Source: Neoarius graeffei (lineage: Eukaryota > Chordata > Actinopteri > Siluriformes > Ariidae). Taken from it: a stretch of 64,000 nt of DNA. Position 1 is the stretch's first letter; each line of letters starts with the position of its first letter. The translations under genes and the position numbers were made by a program. The notes below the pieces were generated by a model. The model did not search any database. It was not told where the DNA came from and was given only the letters and a program-made list of their open reading frames with translations. The DNA is taken from the NCBI RefSeq assembly GCF_027579695.1, contig NC_083577.1:58392283-58456282 (forward strand). Reading direction: 5' to 3'. Positions 13,601 through 21,826 of this stretch are shown here, in pieces.

Positions 13601-16369
13601 TTGTTCGTTCAGTTCCCCTTTCATTCGCTTCTTCCACGCAAGGGCGAGATGGCAGCAATATCCAGCGGAGAAATCGGATGGCTGGTCCACTCATTCTCAA
13701 TTTTCTCCATACTGAGTACTCTGCCATTACCTCTCGGCTCAAGCAATTACTAAAACCTGGGACAGGATGTCACCAGTTTTAGCAACAACTGCGGGGAGGT
13801 CACTGCCCAAGCGATAATGTGTCCCGTCCCATTCCATCCCGGGTTTTACCAACAACCCTCAGCTCACACTCCAGAAGAACTGGTGCAACTGAACTTACTT
13901 TCCTTTTTTTATAAATAAAATAAATACTTTCCTTTTCTTGTAGTTTTCTTTTCCTTTAATTGTTGGTACTGCACCCTCTTTCAATACGGGCTTATAGCCA
14001 ACACTCCTCAACAGATCAGAGGTTTCGTATGAGTCTTCAGTAAAATGTGCAGAGCAGAGGAGAGACCACTTCGTAGGCGCCCAATGTCCCCATGAACTTC
14101 TCACAAAATGCGTCCAAATCTTTGCAGTTTGCACATTCTTGGACCACGAATGCAACGTAAATCCACCTTCTATCATGTTGCTGTACCGGCCAGCAACACA
14201 TCTACGTGGCATGGCGATAAATTAGCTCAAAATGGAGGATCGGAGTTGCAGTCAGCTCTGTGTTTTTAGTATAGCGGAAATGGCGATGAGACCGATAGAC
14301 TTCCTGCGGTAACGTCGAGGTCATTCACTCTGACCGCTTCCTATATGAATCACTTTAATCCTAAAAATTATTTTAGATTTATTGTTAACACATAAAACTA
14401 TTCCTGTGCCATTCTTGAGGTCTCAAGGCATTTATAAACAAAAAGTGAGGCCATGGTTCTGCTATATGCTATATGCTTTAATAATGCTACTAGCCTCAAT
14501 CACATATGCTAATAATTGAGATACATCACAAAAACAATCGTTTAATTCTCATCTCAGCAAAAAAAAAAAGGGGAGGGGGGAGGATGTGGACCAGGATATG
14601 GCTGCTGAGGAGAAAAAGGGGGTGACGGAGCTCCTGAAAGACTTTCTTTTGTTAGATCCTGAAGTTTGTACTGTTTCGCCCTCGGGTTCCACAAGTAGTC
14701 ATGCTCTGTATATGAATTGGATCAGATGATAAGTTTAGACAATCTCTATTACAACTCACAAAAAATTAAAAATCATGAGACGCTCATCACTTTTAACTTG
14801 ACGCAAGAGAGCTAACATTATCCCTACGTAGCTAGTAATAACTTTCCATTAACTATGTTAGCAAAAACCACCGCTAGTTGGCTAAATCCCATTCAATCTC
14901 TACAGAGCGGTGGTTAACTAACGGCAGTTTACACTTAGCTGAAAAATCGATATTTTAATTACAACCTGAGCACATAAAAATGGACGTCTGTTGGTTTCCT
15001 AAGCATTTGATGAGGTAAATTCACCACTTTGGGTTTACGCACAAGTTAGCGGTATAAAAAGATAAGTTGTCTCTCTCTCTTTGCTCCACTGCCGCTGAGA
15101 CGCCGCCGTCTTTGTTGAAAATTTCAGAAGCTGTCAGGTGGTCATGTGATTTGCTGCTAGCACTCTGATTGGATGATCTTAAGTTGGACAAAGCGATCAG
15201 AATTGTTCAGATAGAAATTGTTGCCCAGTCTCAATGGGAAAGTGTCGAAGCGCAGTTGCCTGGCAACATTGCCCAAAAAGTTGCCCCTGTGGATCATCAG
15301 CCTTAGGCTGCATTGAAAGGAAGGTTTTTGTACAAATTAGATTTTTTTTTGTAAATGACCTTTGTGTTTAGTCAAGTAATGTGCATATGAGTATTTGTTG
15401 AAATGTGATTTGTTGTCCAAGTCATAATGGAAAATATCAGATTTGCATGTTTGTTCTTGGTGTGTAGTGGGAAGATGACTCACTAAATATTTTGAGTAAA
15501 ATTTAGAATAGCTGCTTGTATAAACAAGTCTTAAATGTTTTTTGAAATGCATAATCCAGATCTGGTCTTGGCAGTGCTGGAGGGCTCAGGAGTGAACAGC
15601 CGAAGAGTCACTGTAGGTGTGGTGCTGTTCCACGTGCTAGATGGGCTGAGCTGCGTCTCCTGGCTCTGCAGTTTGCCATGTGCCAGCAACATTGCTGGAG
15701 GCGCTTCTATACATCACCACAGAGTGAAACTTCACTTCTGGGGTAAAAGACAACATTTGAAGTGATGTCTTAAGATTCAGGTCAAAGATTTGGGAAAGGA
15801 TCCTGTTGATTTTTGAATGTTCCTGTCTTCATGCAGAACTCAAGCACTGCCGGATGCAATGTCACAAACCCTGAAGAGCCTGGAGGACAACTACCTCAAG
15901 ATGAAGATGAAGATACTGGAAGGGGTTCCTCTGGATAATCTCACACCTCTGTCTGTGGACACTGAGAGATTAATAACTGCAACGTGCTACAGGCCGTCTT
16001 TGGTATGCAGGTTGCACGTGGCTAAAAGAAGAAACACCAAATGAAGTATTTACTTTTAGCATCACAATTTGATCATGGGCCCTTTTTTTTCCTCCCCAGA
16101 TTTATGAGGCTTTTTTAGGTGACATTCTGCCGGAGTCCTCATTCATGTATGTTTTTAATTTATTCTGGAGATGATTAGACCAATTATTTCAATTGCCTGT
16201 GAAATTTGTAATCGATTGTCATGTTTTTATGTGTTAATTTTGACCGTCAAAAGGCCCAGTGGTCTTGAAGATGACGGCCAGGCTTGCCAAGCTGATGAGT
16301 TGTTGAAATTGAACACCACAGACAAAGGAAACCTCAACGAGAATACAACAGGTCCTCAGGTATGTATTG

Positions 16370-16430
<61 letters not shown>

Positions 16431-19400
16431 CAAAGTATTCAATTTAAAAAAAAAAAAAATCAAAGTTGGGTCAGCATTTACCCAACACACACTGTACTAA
16501 TGCTTTGCTTGGAAGAGGTTTAATTCCTCAGCAGATGATGAGAGAGATGCTGGTACGGTAACTGCGAGAACTTTTATTTTTGATTACTTTTGGGAACTTG
16601 TGCTAGTTAAGGTTCAGTCGTGAGTGCCGACTTACATGGAGGGAACAAATTCTCTGAAAATGTTCAGTCATTGATGCAGATTTTCCTTCTTCCTCTGTTT
16701 GTGGACAAAACTGGCAGCATGATTCTGCCACATCATCTAAAACTGCCAGCAGTAAGAGACATGGAGGCATGCCTCATTCCAGCCAAAACCCAGGAGTCTC
16801 TAGTGAGGCCAAGCCTGGTAAGAAGCATGAAAAGCCACATTGGCTATGCATTAAAAACTTTGTGTATATGCTCACTGAGCACTTTTATTAGGAACACCTA
16901 CTCATTCATTTAGCTAATCCTGTGGCAGAAGTGCAGTGCATAAAATCCTGCAGATTAGCAGTTTCAGGTAACGTTCATATCTACCAGCAGTATTTGGGGG
17001 GCAGATGTGATCTCGGTGATTTTGACTGTGAAGGTGTCAGATGGGCTGGTTTGAGTATTTCTAGAACTACTGATTTCCTGGGATTTTCACACACAGCAGT
17101 CCCTAGAGTTTACTCAAAATCATGCAATAAAGGAAAAAACATCCAGTGAGCAGCAGTTCTGCAGATAGAAATGCCTTGTTGATGAGCAAGGTCAACAGAG
17201 AATGGCCAGGCTGGTCTAAGCTGACAAAGGCTACACTAACTGATAACCCCTCTCTACAATTTTGGTGAGCAGAAAAACATTTCGGAATACACAACATGCC
17301 CAACCTTGAGACGGATGGGCTACGACTGGAGTAGACCACGTTGTGCTCCACTTCTGTCAGCCAAGAACAGAAAGGTGCTCACTGTAGGCTCACCAAAACT
17401 GGATACATGTAACCTGGTCTGATGACTCTCAATTTCTGCTGAGCTTGGGTCAGAACTTGGTGGCAACAGCATGAATCCATAGACACCAACCTGCCTTGTG
17501 TCAGCAGTCCAGCCTGGTGGGGGTGGTGTAATGGTGTGGGGAATGTTTTCTTGGCACAGTTTTGGGCCTGTTAATACCAATCAATCATCACTTGAATTCC
17601 ACAGACTGTTTGAGTATTGTTGTTGACCATGTGTGTCCCTTCATGGCCACAATTTACCAATCTTCCAGTGGCTACTTCCAGCATGATAATGCACCATGTC
17701 ACAAAGCAAAAGTCATCTCCAGCTGATTTCATGACGATGAGTTCAGTGTTCTTCAGTGGCTTTCCCAGTCACCGGATCTGAATCCAGTTGAACACTGTGT
17801 ACTTTGGGATGTAATAGAACCGGAGATTCACAGCATGAAAGTGCACCTGAAAAATCTGCAGGAATTGCAGTCATGGCAACATGGACCAGAATCTCATTAT
17901 CTCTAGCCGCTTTATCCTTTTCTACAGGGTCACAGGCAAGCTGGAGCCTATCCCAGCTGACTACGGGCGAAAGGCGGGGTACACCCTGGACAAGTCGCCA
18001 GGTCATCACAGGGCTGACACATAGACAACCATTCACACCTACGGTCAATTTAGAGTCACCAGTTAACCTAACCTGCATGTCTTTGGACTGTGGGGGAAAC
18101 CGGAGCACCTGGAGGAAACCCACGCGGACACCATGCAAACTCCACACAGAAAGGCCCTCGCCGGCCGTGGGGCTCAAACCTGGACCTTCGTGCTGTGAGG
18201 CAACAGCGCTAACCACTACACCACCGTGCCGCCCCTGGACCAGAATCTCAAAGGAATATTTCCAACATCTTGTGGAATCCATGCAATGAAGAATTGAGGC
18301 TTTTTGAGAGCAAAGGGAAGCCCTAACCAGTATTAAGGTGTTTTCACACTTGGCCCCTTTCAGCCCTCAAAAAGAACTCTGAGTGGTCAGTCAGCATTTT
18401 TTGCACATACTAGTGCATCTCAAAAAATTAGAATACCATGAAAAAGTTCCTTTTTTTCATAATTTAATTCAAAAAGGTAAACTTTCATATATTCTATATT
18501 CATTACATGTAAAGTGAAATATTTAAAGCCTTTTTTGTTTTAATTTTGATGATTATGGCTTATAGCTCATGAAAATCAGAAATCCAGTATCTCAAATTAT
18601 TAGAATATTCCCTAAGATCAATCAAAAAAAGGATTTACAATACAGAAATGTCCAACTTCTGAAAAGTATATTCATTTATACACTCAATACTTGGTTGGGG
18701 CTCCTTTACCATGAATTACTGTATAAATGCGGTGTGGCATGGAGGTGATCAGTCTGTGGCACTGCTGAGGTGTTATTGAAGCCCAGGTTGCTTTGATAGT
18801 GGCCTTCAGCGTATCTGTATTTTTGGGTCGGGTGTTTCTCATCTTCCTCTTGACAATACCCCATAGATTCTCTATGGGGTTCAGGTCAGGCAAGTTGGCT
18901 GGCCAATTAAACACAGTAATATCATGGTCAGCAAACCATTTGGTAGTAGTTTTGGCACTGTGGGTAGGTGCTAAGTCCTGCTGGAAAAGGAAATCAGCAT
19001 CTCCAAAAAGCTCGTCAGCAGATGGAAGCATGAAGTGCTCTAAAATCTCCTGGTAGATGGCTGTGTTGACTTTGGACTTGATAAAATACAGTGGACCAAC
19101 AGCAGCAGATGACATGGCACCCCAAATCATCGCAGACTTTGGAAACTTCACACTGGGCTTCAAACACCTTGGATTCTGTGCCTCTCCACTCTTCCTCCAG
19201 ACTCTAGAACCGTGATTTCCAAATTAAATGCAAAATGTACTTTCATCTGAAAAGAGGACTTTGGACCACTGAGCAAGAGTCCATTTCTTTCTCTCCTTAG
19301 CCCAGATAAGACACTTCTGACATTGTCTCTGGCTCAGGAGTAGCTTGATATTAGGAATGTGAAAGTTGTATCCCCTTTCTTGAAGATGTCTGTTCATGAT

Positions 19401-21826
19401 GGGTCTTGATACACTGACACCAGCCTCAGTCCACTCCTTGTGAAGCTCTCCCAAATTCTTGAATCAACTTTTCTTGACAATTCTCTCAAGACTGCGGCCA
19501 TCCCTGTTGCTTGTGCACCTTTTCCAGCCACCCTTTTCAGCAATGACCTTTTGTGGCTTACCCTCCTTGTGGAGGGCATCAGTGATCATCTTCTGGACAA
19601 CAGTCAAGTCAGCAGTCTTCCCCATGATTGTGGTTGTGTGTACTGAACTAGACCGAGAGACGCACTGTGTTCATACTGTTTTACTCAAACTCAAAATGAA
19701 ATATTCTAATATTTTGAGATGGGGTTTATGTTTTTGTACTGTATGCCATACTGATTAAAATTAAAATAGAAAAATGCTTGAAACATTTTAGTTTATGTGT
19801 AATGAGTCTATAATATATAACTTTCACTTTCTTAAATAACTGATGGAAAATATTTAACTTTTTCACAATATTCTAATTTTTTGAGATGCACTAGTATATG
19901 AACATGCTAAATGAACTCTGACTCCTCTGAAATGAACCAAGCTGAGACCACCTTGGTATGTGGTCTCAGTTCGGGTCACTTCAGTACCACATCGTAGTTC
20001 ACTTAACTTGTGCGTTGTGAACAAGAAGTGCTCCAGGTCTTCTTCGCCTTTTATCATTTGTATTTTAGCCCTCTAGGCTTGCTGCAGACAGACCGAAAAT
20101 ATGCTCCAAGAGAAAGCTACCCATCATCCGAAGCAATAAAGGTCTAGGAGCTCCGGAGGAACTATAGCGTGAACAGAAAGAGGCCTGAGGCTCCATCGGA
20201 GCTGAAGTGGACCAGAAAGTGAATTTGGTCCTCTTTCAAATAAACTTAGTGTGAACGCCCTAAGAACCGAGTCTCTTTTCTGTAGGTCCAAACTTTGGTC
20301 CACTTTAAGAGGACTGACTTTTTTTTTTTACATGAAAAAAAAATCATAAAATCTCAAACACCCTTGGTATATTGTTCCTGATAAAGTGTTCGGTGAGTGT
20401 AACCTGTACCATGTCTTCACATTTCAGTTTTGTTGAATGGTGTTAAAAATCTACCAGGTACTAGGAAAAAATTTTTTCATGTATATACACTCCTTCAGGT
20501 GCTCCTAAAGACCTCAATAGCACTGATGCCTGGTTTGATGCAGAGGAAGAACTTGGATGTGACCGTCAGAGTTGTAAAGAAGACAAACAAACAGGGAAGA
20601 GAGATCAAGGGGACTCGAAGAAGGAACAAAATGGTTGTAGTTTTTTAAACAAATGATGTGAAATTTGCATTGATATCCCCCCAAAATCATTAAGTTTGAA
20701 CGCAACCCTAATGTACTCCATTTGCATTTTGTTGTAGTGGATACAAATAGAAAGAAGGACCAATGTTTCTTGCTTTGTGTCTCAAACTTGTCAAACCGTG
20801 TTACTGAGGTGAGGATGATGGTAAATTTAAGCAATGCCATGTATGACGCAATGTGTGAGTAAGCCATCAGGATGATCTCCAGATGGGAGCATCACTCACC
20901 AAATTATTTCCTGATTGTAGCGTGATCTGCTGCTCTGGTTTGCGAAGTACCATACCAGTCAAGTGTCCCTTTCCAATTTTGGTGACACCAGGTAAGGCTT
21001 TATAACATTAAATATGTGATGTCATGATTGTCAACGTAAAGGAGCAGTGGTTGTTACAGTATATTCTAACTGCACATAAGGGAATATTCATTGGGTGGGA
21101 GGGGATGTATGATTTGGCATTTGTTGGACATGTAAACTTGCTCAAGTTTGTGTCTTCCATGGTTGTGCTTCTTTAGAGTTGCAATAGTGAGTGTGAGAAA
21201 CCCCAAGGATGCAGAGGCTGCAGTTAGGGAGATGAATGGCCAAGCCATTCAAGGCCACACTCTCCATGTGGAACATGTCCACAAGTCTCCCGCAGATGGT
21301 CAGGCCACCAGCAAAGAGTCCTGCGTTCAACTTTCCCCAGCTGCCTATAGAACAGAAGTGCTGATCACACATAGCTCAAATAATAACGTTCGTGCCTCTC
21401 GAGTGAGTATAACGCAGCAGACACTTTCAGAGATGAGAGAAATCAAGGCTCTATATTGCCACAATGCATGCATTTCTGAGTTTACGACGCATCCCTACCA
21501 CCTAAGTCCACTGGAGTAGTTAACTGTGTTTTTGTTCTATTCTATTTCTTTCTAAGCCCCTCCGCTGCAGTCTGGATAAGCTTACCAACATATGCAGTAC
21601 ACCCACTGCGTCTGGTACCTGTGTGCCACAGCACTATGGCACCATGGGAAGCTTCGACACAATCATGGCCCAGTTATCAGGGCGCCACCCAAAAATGGGC
21701 AGACAACGGATCATCAGCGCTTTGCTGGAGCTGCAGGCAAAGCATCATGGTGTCCTCAGTGGCCTGCCCCTCAGAGATATAGTTGATATGACTTCGGAAC
21801 TTCTCACTCACTCAACCACAAGCTAA
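298..21826 (+). CDS. rbm44: rbm44-like RNA-binding protein, 3' part of gene (16 exons)
   Basis: Sixteen exons can be joined with matching splice phases: 298-404, 10300-10374, 10461-10518, 10634-10764, 10839-11950, 12029-12090, 15617-15742, 15837-16002, 16100-16146, 16254-16359, 16718-16817, 20499-20633, 20738-20808, 20921-20991, 21177-21402 and 21557-21826. Together they give about 954 codons ending in TAA. The product has an N-terminal leucine-rich helical segment, a CxxC zinc-ribbon-like exon, a long acidic/Ser-rich region, a charged coiled segment, one RRM, and a C-terminal helical domain like that shared by TTC3, DZIP3 and RBM44. That domain order is why I call it RBM44. In mammals RBM44 is a germ-cell protein of intercellular bridges (established knowledge, not shown here). 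The 5' exons and start codon lie upstream of the window. TTC3 or DZIP3 paralogues are less likely because no TPR or RING is seen and an RRM is present. Confidence 0.75.
1400..3515 (-). mobile_element. LINE (jockey-superfamily, L2/CR1/Rex-like), 5'-truncated
   Basis: This segment is absent from Kolobok copy B at the corresponding place, so it is a distinct insertion. On the minus strand it carries the RT-containing C-terminal part of ORF2. The 3' end is the A/T-rich left side (about 1370-1660). The endonuclease half is missing, as usual for target-primed insertion. Confidence 0.8.
1787..3529 (-). CDS. LINE ORF2 fragment: reverse transcriptase
   Basis: An uninterrupted 580-codon reading frame. 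Landmarks are SNYRPVSILSTVSKLLERVV (RT motif 1-2), DLQKAFDTVDH (catalytic Asp, about residue 262), GVPQGSILGPLLF (motif 4) and LLYADDSALIV (YADD, residues 348-351). A C-terminal region without recognisable nuclease follows. The first ten or so residues derive from the flanking Kolobok THAP sequence, so the ATG is fortuitous. No stop or frameshift occurs across the RT, suggesting a fairly young copy. The N-terminal APE endonuclease is absent, so it cannot move on its own. I could not assign the clade with certainty. Confidence 0.85.
   Translation of the reverse strand: MQYQQTYRKREAKSEYIGNKVSEFNQPKKLWNVLKSLGTLSKTSNNTCNVGLDIDGDICFDKSKVSNCFNNFFTTVASKLVDCLPECSAKYGKPHVNSYYNSLGVPENGFSLQCVTEETVLNLLSKLEVGKATGLDQLSPRFLKDGATVIAAPLTHILNVSLSTGDIPADLKSARVTPLYKKGNKLEASNYRPVSILSTVSKLLERVVYDQLDAYLRANKLLYQFQSGFRSTYSTNTCLVHLTDYIKQEQDKGHYIGMVLIDLQKAFDTVDHRIMIDKLEAIGLQRLALNWFQSYLHDRKQMVEVGGTLSSFADITCGVPQGSILGPLLFLIYVNDIPSSVTCKLLLYADDSALIVSGKSCIDIQESLSTELESVREWLVDNKLSLHLGKTESILFGSKQKLHQCNSIEVQCAGKTLTCSSHVKYLGVDLDQSLSGDRTVKNIIGRSNAKLKFLYRQAKNINHETKKLLVSALIQSHFDYASASWYTGLTQKHKYRLQCTQNKIIWYLLNAPARTHIGAQEFEQVRMLPVELRVHQLKLNMVHSIIHHQAPDHLNDNFININQVHNTRSSNNALHVPHVK
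3530..3770 (-). pseudogene. THAP domain remnant of Kolobok family 1, copy A
   Basis: On the minus strand from an ATG at 3769 it reads MPCRGVAGRCSNTTEGGFTL and so on, the start of a THAP C2CH DNA-binding finger. A frameshift falls about 40 residues in. The C-x2-H part (LLCSAHFTEDSYE) continues in the other frame. The LINE truncates it at the left. It is not functional here. Confidence 0.8.
4599..4661. repeat. (TA)n microsatellite
   Basis: About 31 TA units within the hAT transposase remnant, between the FDTV and LYNKVKDD coding blocks. Confidence 0.95.
4869..6061. mobile_element. Small hAT element nested in the hAT transposase
   Basis: Perfect 8-bp target duplication CGGAGAAC (4861-4868 and 6062-6069). 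The left end is CAGGGCTTAATTTGAG and the right end, reverse-complemented, is CAGTGCTTAATTTGTG. Inside, fragments of another transposase-like ORF can be read on the plus strand (PGQPDPKRPKMDDVGHSD near 5268; SKYSAGDRRKTACQE near 5616). Near 5806-5837 is a sequence ending in cccgacccctgcc, like the 3' end of a Charlie-type hAT. Removing the element rejoins the host transposase coding block. Confidence 0.85.
6162..6913. mobile_element. MITE nested in the hAT transposase
   Basis: The ends are imperfect inverted repeats AGTGTGTTTGCATGCACAT and, reverse-complemented, AGTATGTTTACATGCACAT. AATG lies next to both junctions. Internal motifs built on CGAGCTA recur in both orientations. It carries a short NCCAGATTGGG-type element at 6590-6700. 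No coding capacity. Confidence 0.75.
6590..6703 (-). mobile_element. Short MITE copy (TGTTGCCAGA termini)
   Basis: It starts tgttgccagatactgctgac and ends atctggcaacactg. The same unit recurs at about 50142-50341 (inverted pair) and 63552-63642. Confidence 0.75.
8283..8803 (+). repeat. Fish interspersed repeat (tttatttgtatagcgctttt type)
   Basis: It starts tttatttgtatagcgctttt, has the block aagcagctttacaga, and then ggaaaaacttcctcagacga. This is a repeat I recognise from many fish genomes but cannot assign to a named family. It splits the hAT transposase between TAGNI and ATPERSCLKP, with AACATAG/AACATTG at the junctions. A diverged copy lies at 60690-60840. Confidence 0.75.
9391..9755 (-). 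mobile_element. tRNA-derived SINE (Mermaid-like)
   Basis: In SINE orientation it begins GGCGGCACGGTGGTGTAGTGG (A box) with a GGTTCGAGCCC-type B box. It ends in a GATGAGAT-rich tail. The target duplication is TGTTGTTTTATAT on the left, with a slightly longer T run on the right. It is nested in the hAT element. Confidence 0.9.
10300..10374 (+). CDS. rbm44: rbm44-like exon: LLQFLQRHP segment
   Basis: The acceptor is tttacag and the donor is gtaagt. Only the frame with two leading bases is open, giving GLLQFLQRHPALEVSRN. That is the phase left by exon 298-404. It ends in phase 1. Confidence 0.65.
10461..10518 (+). CDS. rbm44: rbm44-like exon
   Basis: Small exon with acceptor ttttag and donor gtattt. 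It reads HVIGHCLPVPASDMSAHNR and keeps phase with both neighbours (enters with two bases, leaves in phase 2). Confidence 0.6.
10634..10764 (+). CDS. rbm44: rbm44-like exon: CxxC zinc-ribbon-like motif
   Basis: This exon encodes CVNCGTSHPSGAKKCRRC, two C-x2-C pairs 11 residues apart, as in small zinc ribbons. The acceptor is ctcgag with a weak pyrimidine tract, and the donor is gtaaga. Phase fits on both sides (enters with one base, leaves in phase 1). I do not know this knuckle from the mammalian protein, so it may be a fish feature or an exon of an alternative form. Confidence 0.55.
10839..11950 (+). CDS. rbm44: rbm44-like large exon, acidic and Ser-rich
   Basis: A 1112-nt exon, open throughout (370 codons). 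The acceptor is gtgtag and the donor gtaatc. The product is low in hydrophobics and rich in Ser, Glu and Asp, with an acidic run (VTEEEEEEEASSS) near the middle, Cys-Ile/Ala-x-Cys pairs, and a conserved-looking stretch NDFRACFTSTQATEITQG near the end. It finishes VYMSDLDALCE. Such long single exons are typical of RBM44. An upstream ATG at 10781 lies in the intron and is not the start. Confidence 0.75.
12029..12090 (+). CDS. rbm44: rbm44-like exon: start of coiled segment
   Basis: Short charged exon EFGKLRMMEEELMHLKDEMA, probably a coiled coil. The acceptor is gtcaag and the donor gtaact. It leaves in phase 2, matching the exon at 15617 across a 3.5-kb intron filled by a transposon. Confidence 0.7.
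12500..12873 (-). mobile_element. tRNA-derived SINE in Kolobok copy B
   Basis: The target duplication ATACGCAGAACC (12488-12499 and 12874-12885) is itself the Kolobok terminal repeat, so the SINE landed in the transposon end. Confidence 0.9.
12931..13070. repeat. Inverted duplication (about 60-bp arms)
   Basis: The arms atttatgcagcatacaagag and so on (12931-12990) and their complement (13009-13070) are separated by a short AT-rich spacer. Copy A of the same Kolobok has only one arm (about 470-530), so the second arm is new in copy B. Confidence 0.85.
13895..14212 (-). pseudogene. THAP domain ORF of Kolobok family 1, copy B
   Basis: Minus-strand ORF of 105 codons from the ATG at 14212. It begins MPRRCVAGRYSNMIEGGFTL, includes AKIWTHFVRSSWGHWAPTKW, then SLLCSAHFTEDSYE (the C-x2-H pair), and ends near AVPT, the AVPTI-type close of a THAP domain. 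Tyr replaces the second Cys of the first pair seen in copy A (RCSN versus RYSN), which should damage zinc binding. No transposase catalytic domain follows within the element, so this is a non-autonomous derivative. Confidence 0.8.
15617..15742 (+). CDS. rbm44: rbm44-like exon: LLALQFAMCQQHCWRRFY
   Basis: The acceptor is ctgtag and the donor gtaaaa. It reads ARWAELRLLALQFAMCQQHC and so on, a helical segment also present (from memory) in mammalian RBM44. Another frame is open over the same bases, but only this frame matches both splice phases. Confidence 0.7.
15837..16002 (+). CDS. rbm44: rbm44-like exon: GVPLDNLTPLSVDTE
   Basis: The acceptor is atgcag and the donor gtatgc. It encodes a helix plus the segment ILEGVPLDNLTPLSVDTERL. 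It is open over 55 codons and exits in phase 0. Confidence 0.75.
16100..16146 (+). CDS. rbm44: rbm44-like small exon
   Basis: Acceptor ccccag, donor gtatgt. Encodes IYEAFLGDILPESSF and leaves in phase 2. Confidence 0.65.
16254..16359 (+). CDS. rbm44: rbm44-like exon, polar linker
   Basis: Acceptor caaaag, donor gtatgt. It encodes a polar linker (DDGQACQADELLKLNTTDKG). The donor runs directly into a (TG)n microsatellite. Confidence 0.65.
16371..16432. repeat. (TG)n microsatellite
   Basis: About 30 TG units a few bases after the donor of the rbm44-like exon 16254-16359. Confidence 0.95.
16718..16817 (+). CDS. rbm44: rbm44-like exon, Ser/Lys linker
   Basis: Acceptor ggcag, donor gtaaga. It encodes a Ser/His/Lys-rich linker and leaves in phase 1. 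The following intron is occupied by a mariner element. Confidence 0.65.
17897..18235 (-). mobile_element. tRNA-derived SINE in mariner remnant
   Basis: Target duplication TGGACCAGAATCTCA at 17882-17896 and 18236-18250. The inner portion is slightly deleted compared with other copies. Confidence 0.9.
18410..19894 (-). mobile_element. Tc1-like transposon
   Basis: Terminal inverted repeats CTAGTGCATCTCAAAAAATT at both ends, with TA duplications at 18408-18409 and 19895-19896. Total length is about 1.49 kb. Confidence 0.9.
18684..19640 (-). pseudogene. Tc1-like transposase, lightly broken
   Basis: Read on the minus strand. The N-terminal part is at 19640-19455, with a stop near 19470. The middle part is 19454-19224 (NRHLQERGYNFHIPNIKLLL; VLFSDESTF, the first catalytic Asp). 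The C-terminal part is 19163-18684 (FLFQQDLAPTHSAKTTTKWF, second Asp; [19 protein letters not shown], with the Asp/Glu of the third position). A frame break lies between 19224 and 19163. Only a few lesions separate it from an intact frame of about 340 codons. Confidence 0.85.
20499..20633 (+). CDS. rbm44: rbm44-like exon before the RRM
   Basis: Acceptor cttcag. It encodes an acidic then Lys-rich segment (STDAWFDAEEELGCDRQSCK). The donor gttgta is poor, but the phase agrees with the next exon. Confidence 0.65.
20738..20808 (+). CDS. rbm44: rbm44-like exon: RRM beta-1 (RNP2)
   Basis: Acceptor ttgtag, donor gtgagg. It encodes CFLLCVSNLSNRVTE. LLCVSNL is a recognisable RNP2 strand of an RNA-recognition motif. 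Confidence 0.75.
20921..20991 (+). CDS. rbm44: rbm44-like exon: RRM helix 1 and beta-2
   Basis: Acceptor ttgtag, donor gtaagg. It encodes RDLLLWFAKYHTSQVSLSNF, helix 1 and strand 2 of the RRM. It leaves in phase 2. Confidence 0.75.
21177..21402 (+). CDS. rbm44: rbm44-like exon: RRM beta-3 to beta-4
   Basis: Acceptor tttag, donor gtgagt. It encodes the RNP1 position as RVAIVSVRN, then helix 2 with DAEAAVREMNGQAIQGHTL and strand 4. RNP1 lacks the usual aromatic residues, so canonical base stacking may be weak. A Ser/Thr-rich linker follows. Confidence 0.75.
21557..21826 (+). CDS. rbm44: rbm44-like last exon: C-terminal helical domain, stop TAA
   Basis: Acceptor ctaag. Ninety codons including TAA. 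The segment from about GSFDTIMAQLSGRHPKM to LTHSTTS is the helical domain I know from TTC3, DZIP3 and RBM44 C-termini. Its core reads IISALLELQAKHHGVLSGL. Confidence 0.8.
   Translation, partial: PLRCSLDKLTNICSTPTASGTCVPQHYGTMGSFDTIMAQLSGRHPKMGRQRIISALLELQAKHHGVLSGLPLRDIVDMTSELLTHSTTS

Larger units (their letters stand above)
12483..14477 (-). mobile_element. Kolobok-like DNA transposon, family 1 copy B
   Basis: TTAA lies at 12479-12482 and at 14478-14481. The ends share GCAGAACC inverted repeats with copy A. It aligns with copy A over 440-1390, 3515-3815 and 9990-10217, showing the layout without the LINE and hAT. It carries its own SINE at 12500-12873 near the left end. Confidence 0.85.
12158..15302. 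mobile_element. DNA transposon with 40-bp-class inverted ends, unclassified
   Basis: The left end is GGTGATGATATATAAGGCAAC and so on. The right end, reverse-complemented, reads GGCTGATGATCCACAGGGGC. Both continue into CAACTTTTTGGGCAATGTTG. The flanks are TTAA on the left and TTAG on the right. It sits in the rbm44-like intron 12091-15616 and contains Kolobok copy B (12483-14477). Short open stretches (near 12309-12400 and 14586-14730) have no product I recognise. Confidence 0.75.
18337..20270. mobile_element. MITE nested in mariner, split by a Tc1 element
   Basis: The left end is aaggtgttttcacacttgg and the right end is agtgtgaacgccctaag, an inverted-repeat pair typical of fish MITEs. The exact right boundary is uncertain. 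The Tc1 at 18410-19894 sits inside it. Confidence 0.6.
16869..20399 (+). mobile_element. mariner/Tc1-type element, degenerate, interrupted
   Basis: The ends are ctcactgagcacttttatta and, reverse-complemented from the right, CTCACCGAACACTTTATCAG. TA flanks both (16867-16868, 20400-20401). A transposase remnant on the plus strand shows a DDE-type 3' block around 17690-17880 (reading roughly SVLQWLSQSPDLNPVEHCV across frameshifts). A SINE (17897-18235) and a MITE with a nested Tc1 (about 18337-20270) interrupt it. A related 3' fragment lies at 23130-23450. Confidence 0.75.

Noticed and set aside
15535-15765. 76-codon frame overlapping the rbm44-like exon at 15617-15742
   Set aside because: A different frame matches both splice phases and the protein family. 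This one is a shadow.
16171-16500. Frame encoding a Val/Cys repeat
   Set aside because: It is a translation of the (TG)n microsatellite joined to the real exon 16254-16359.
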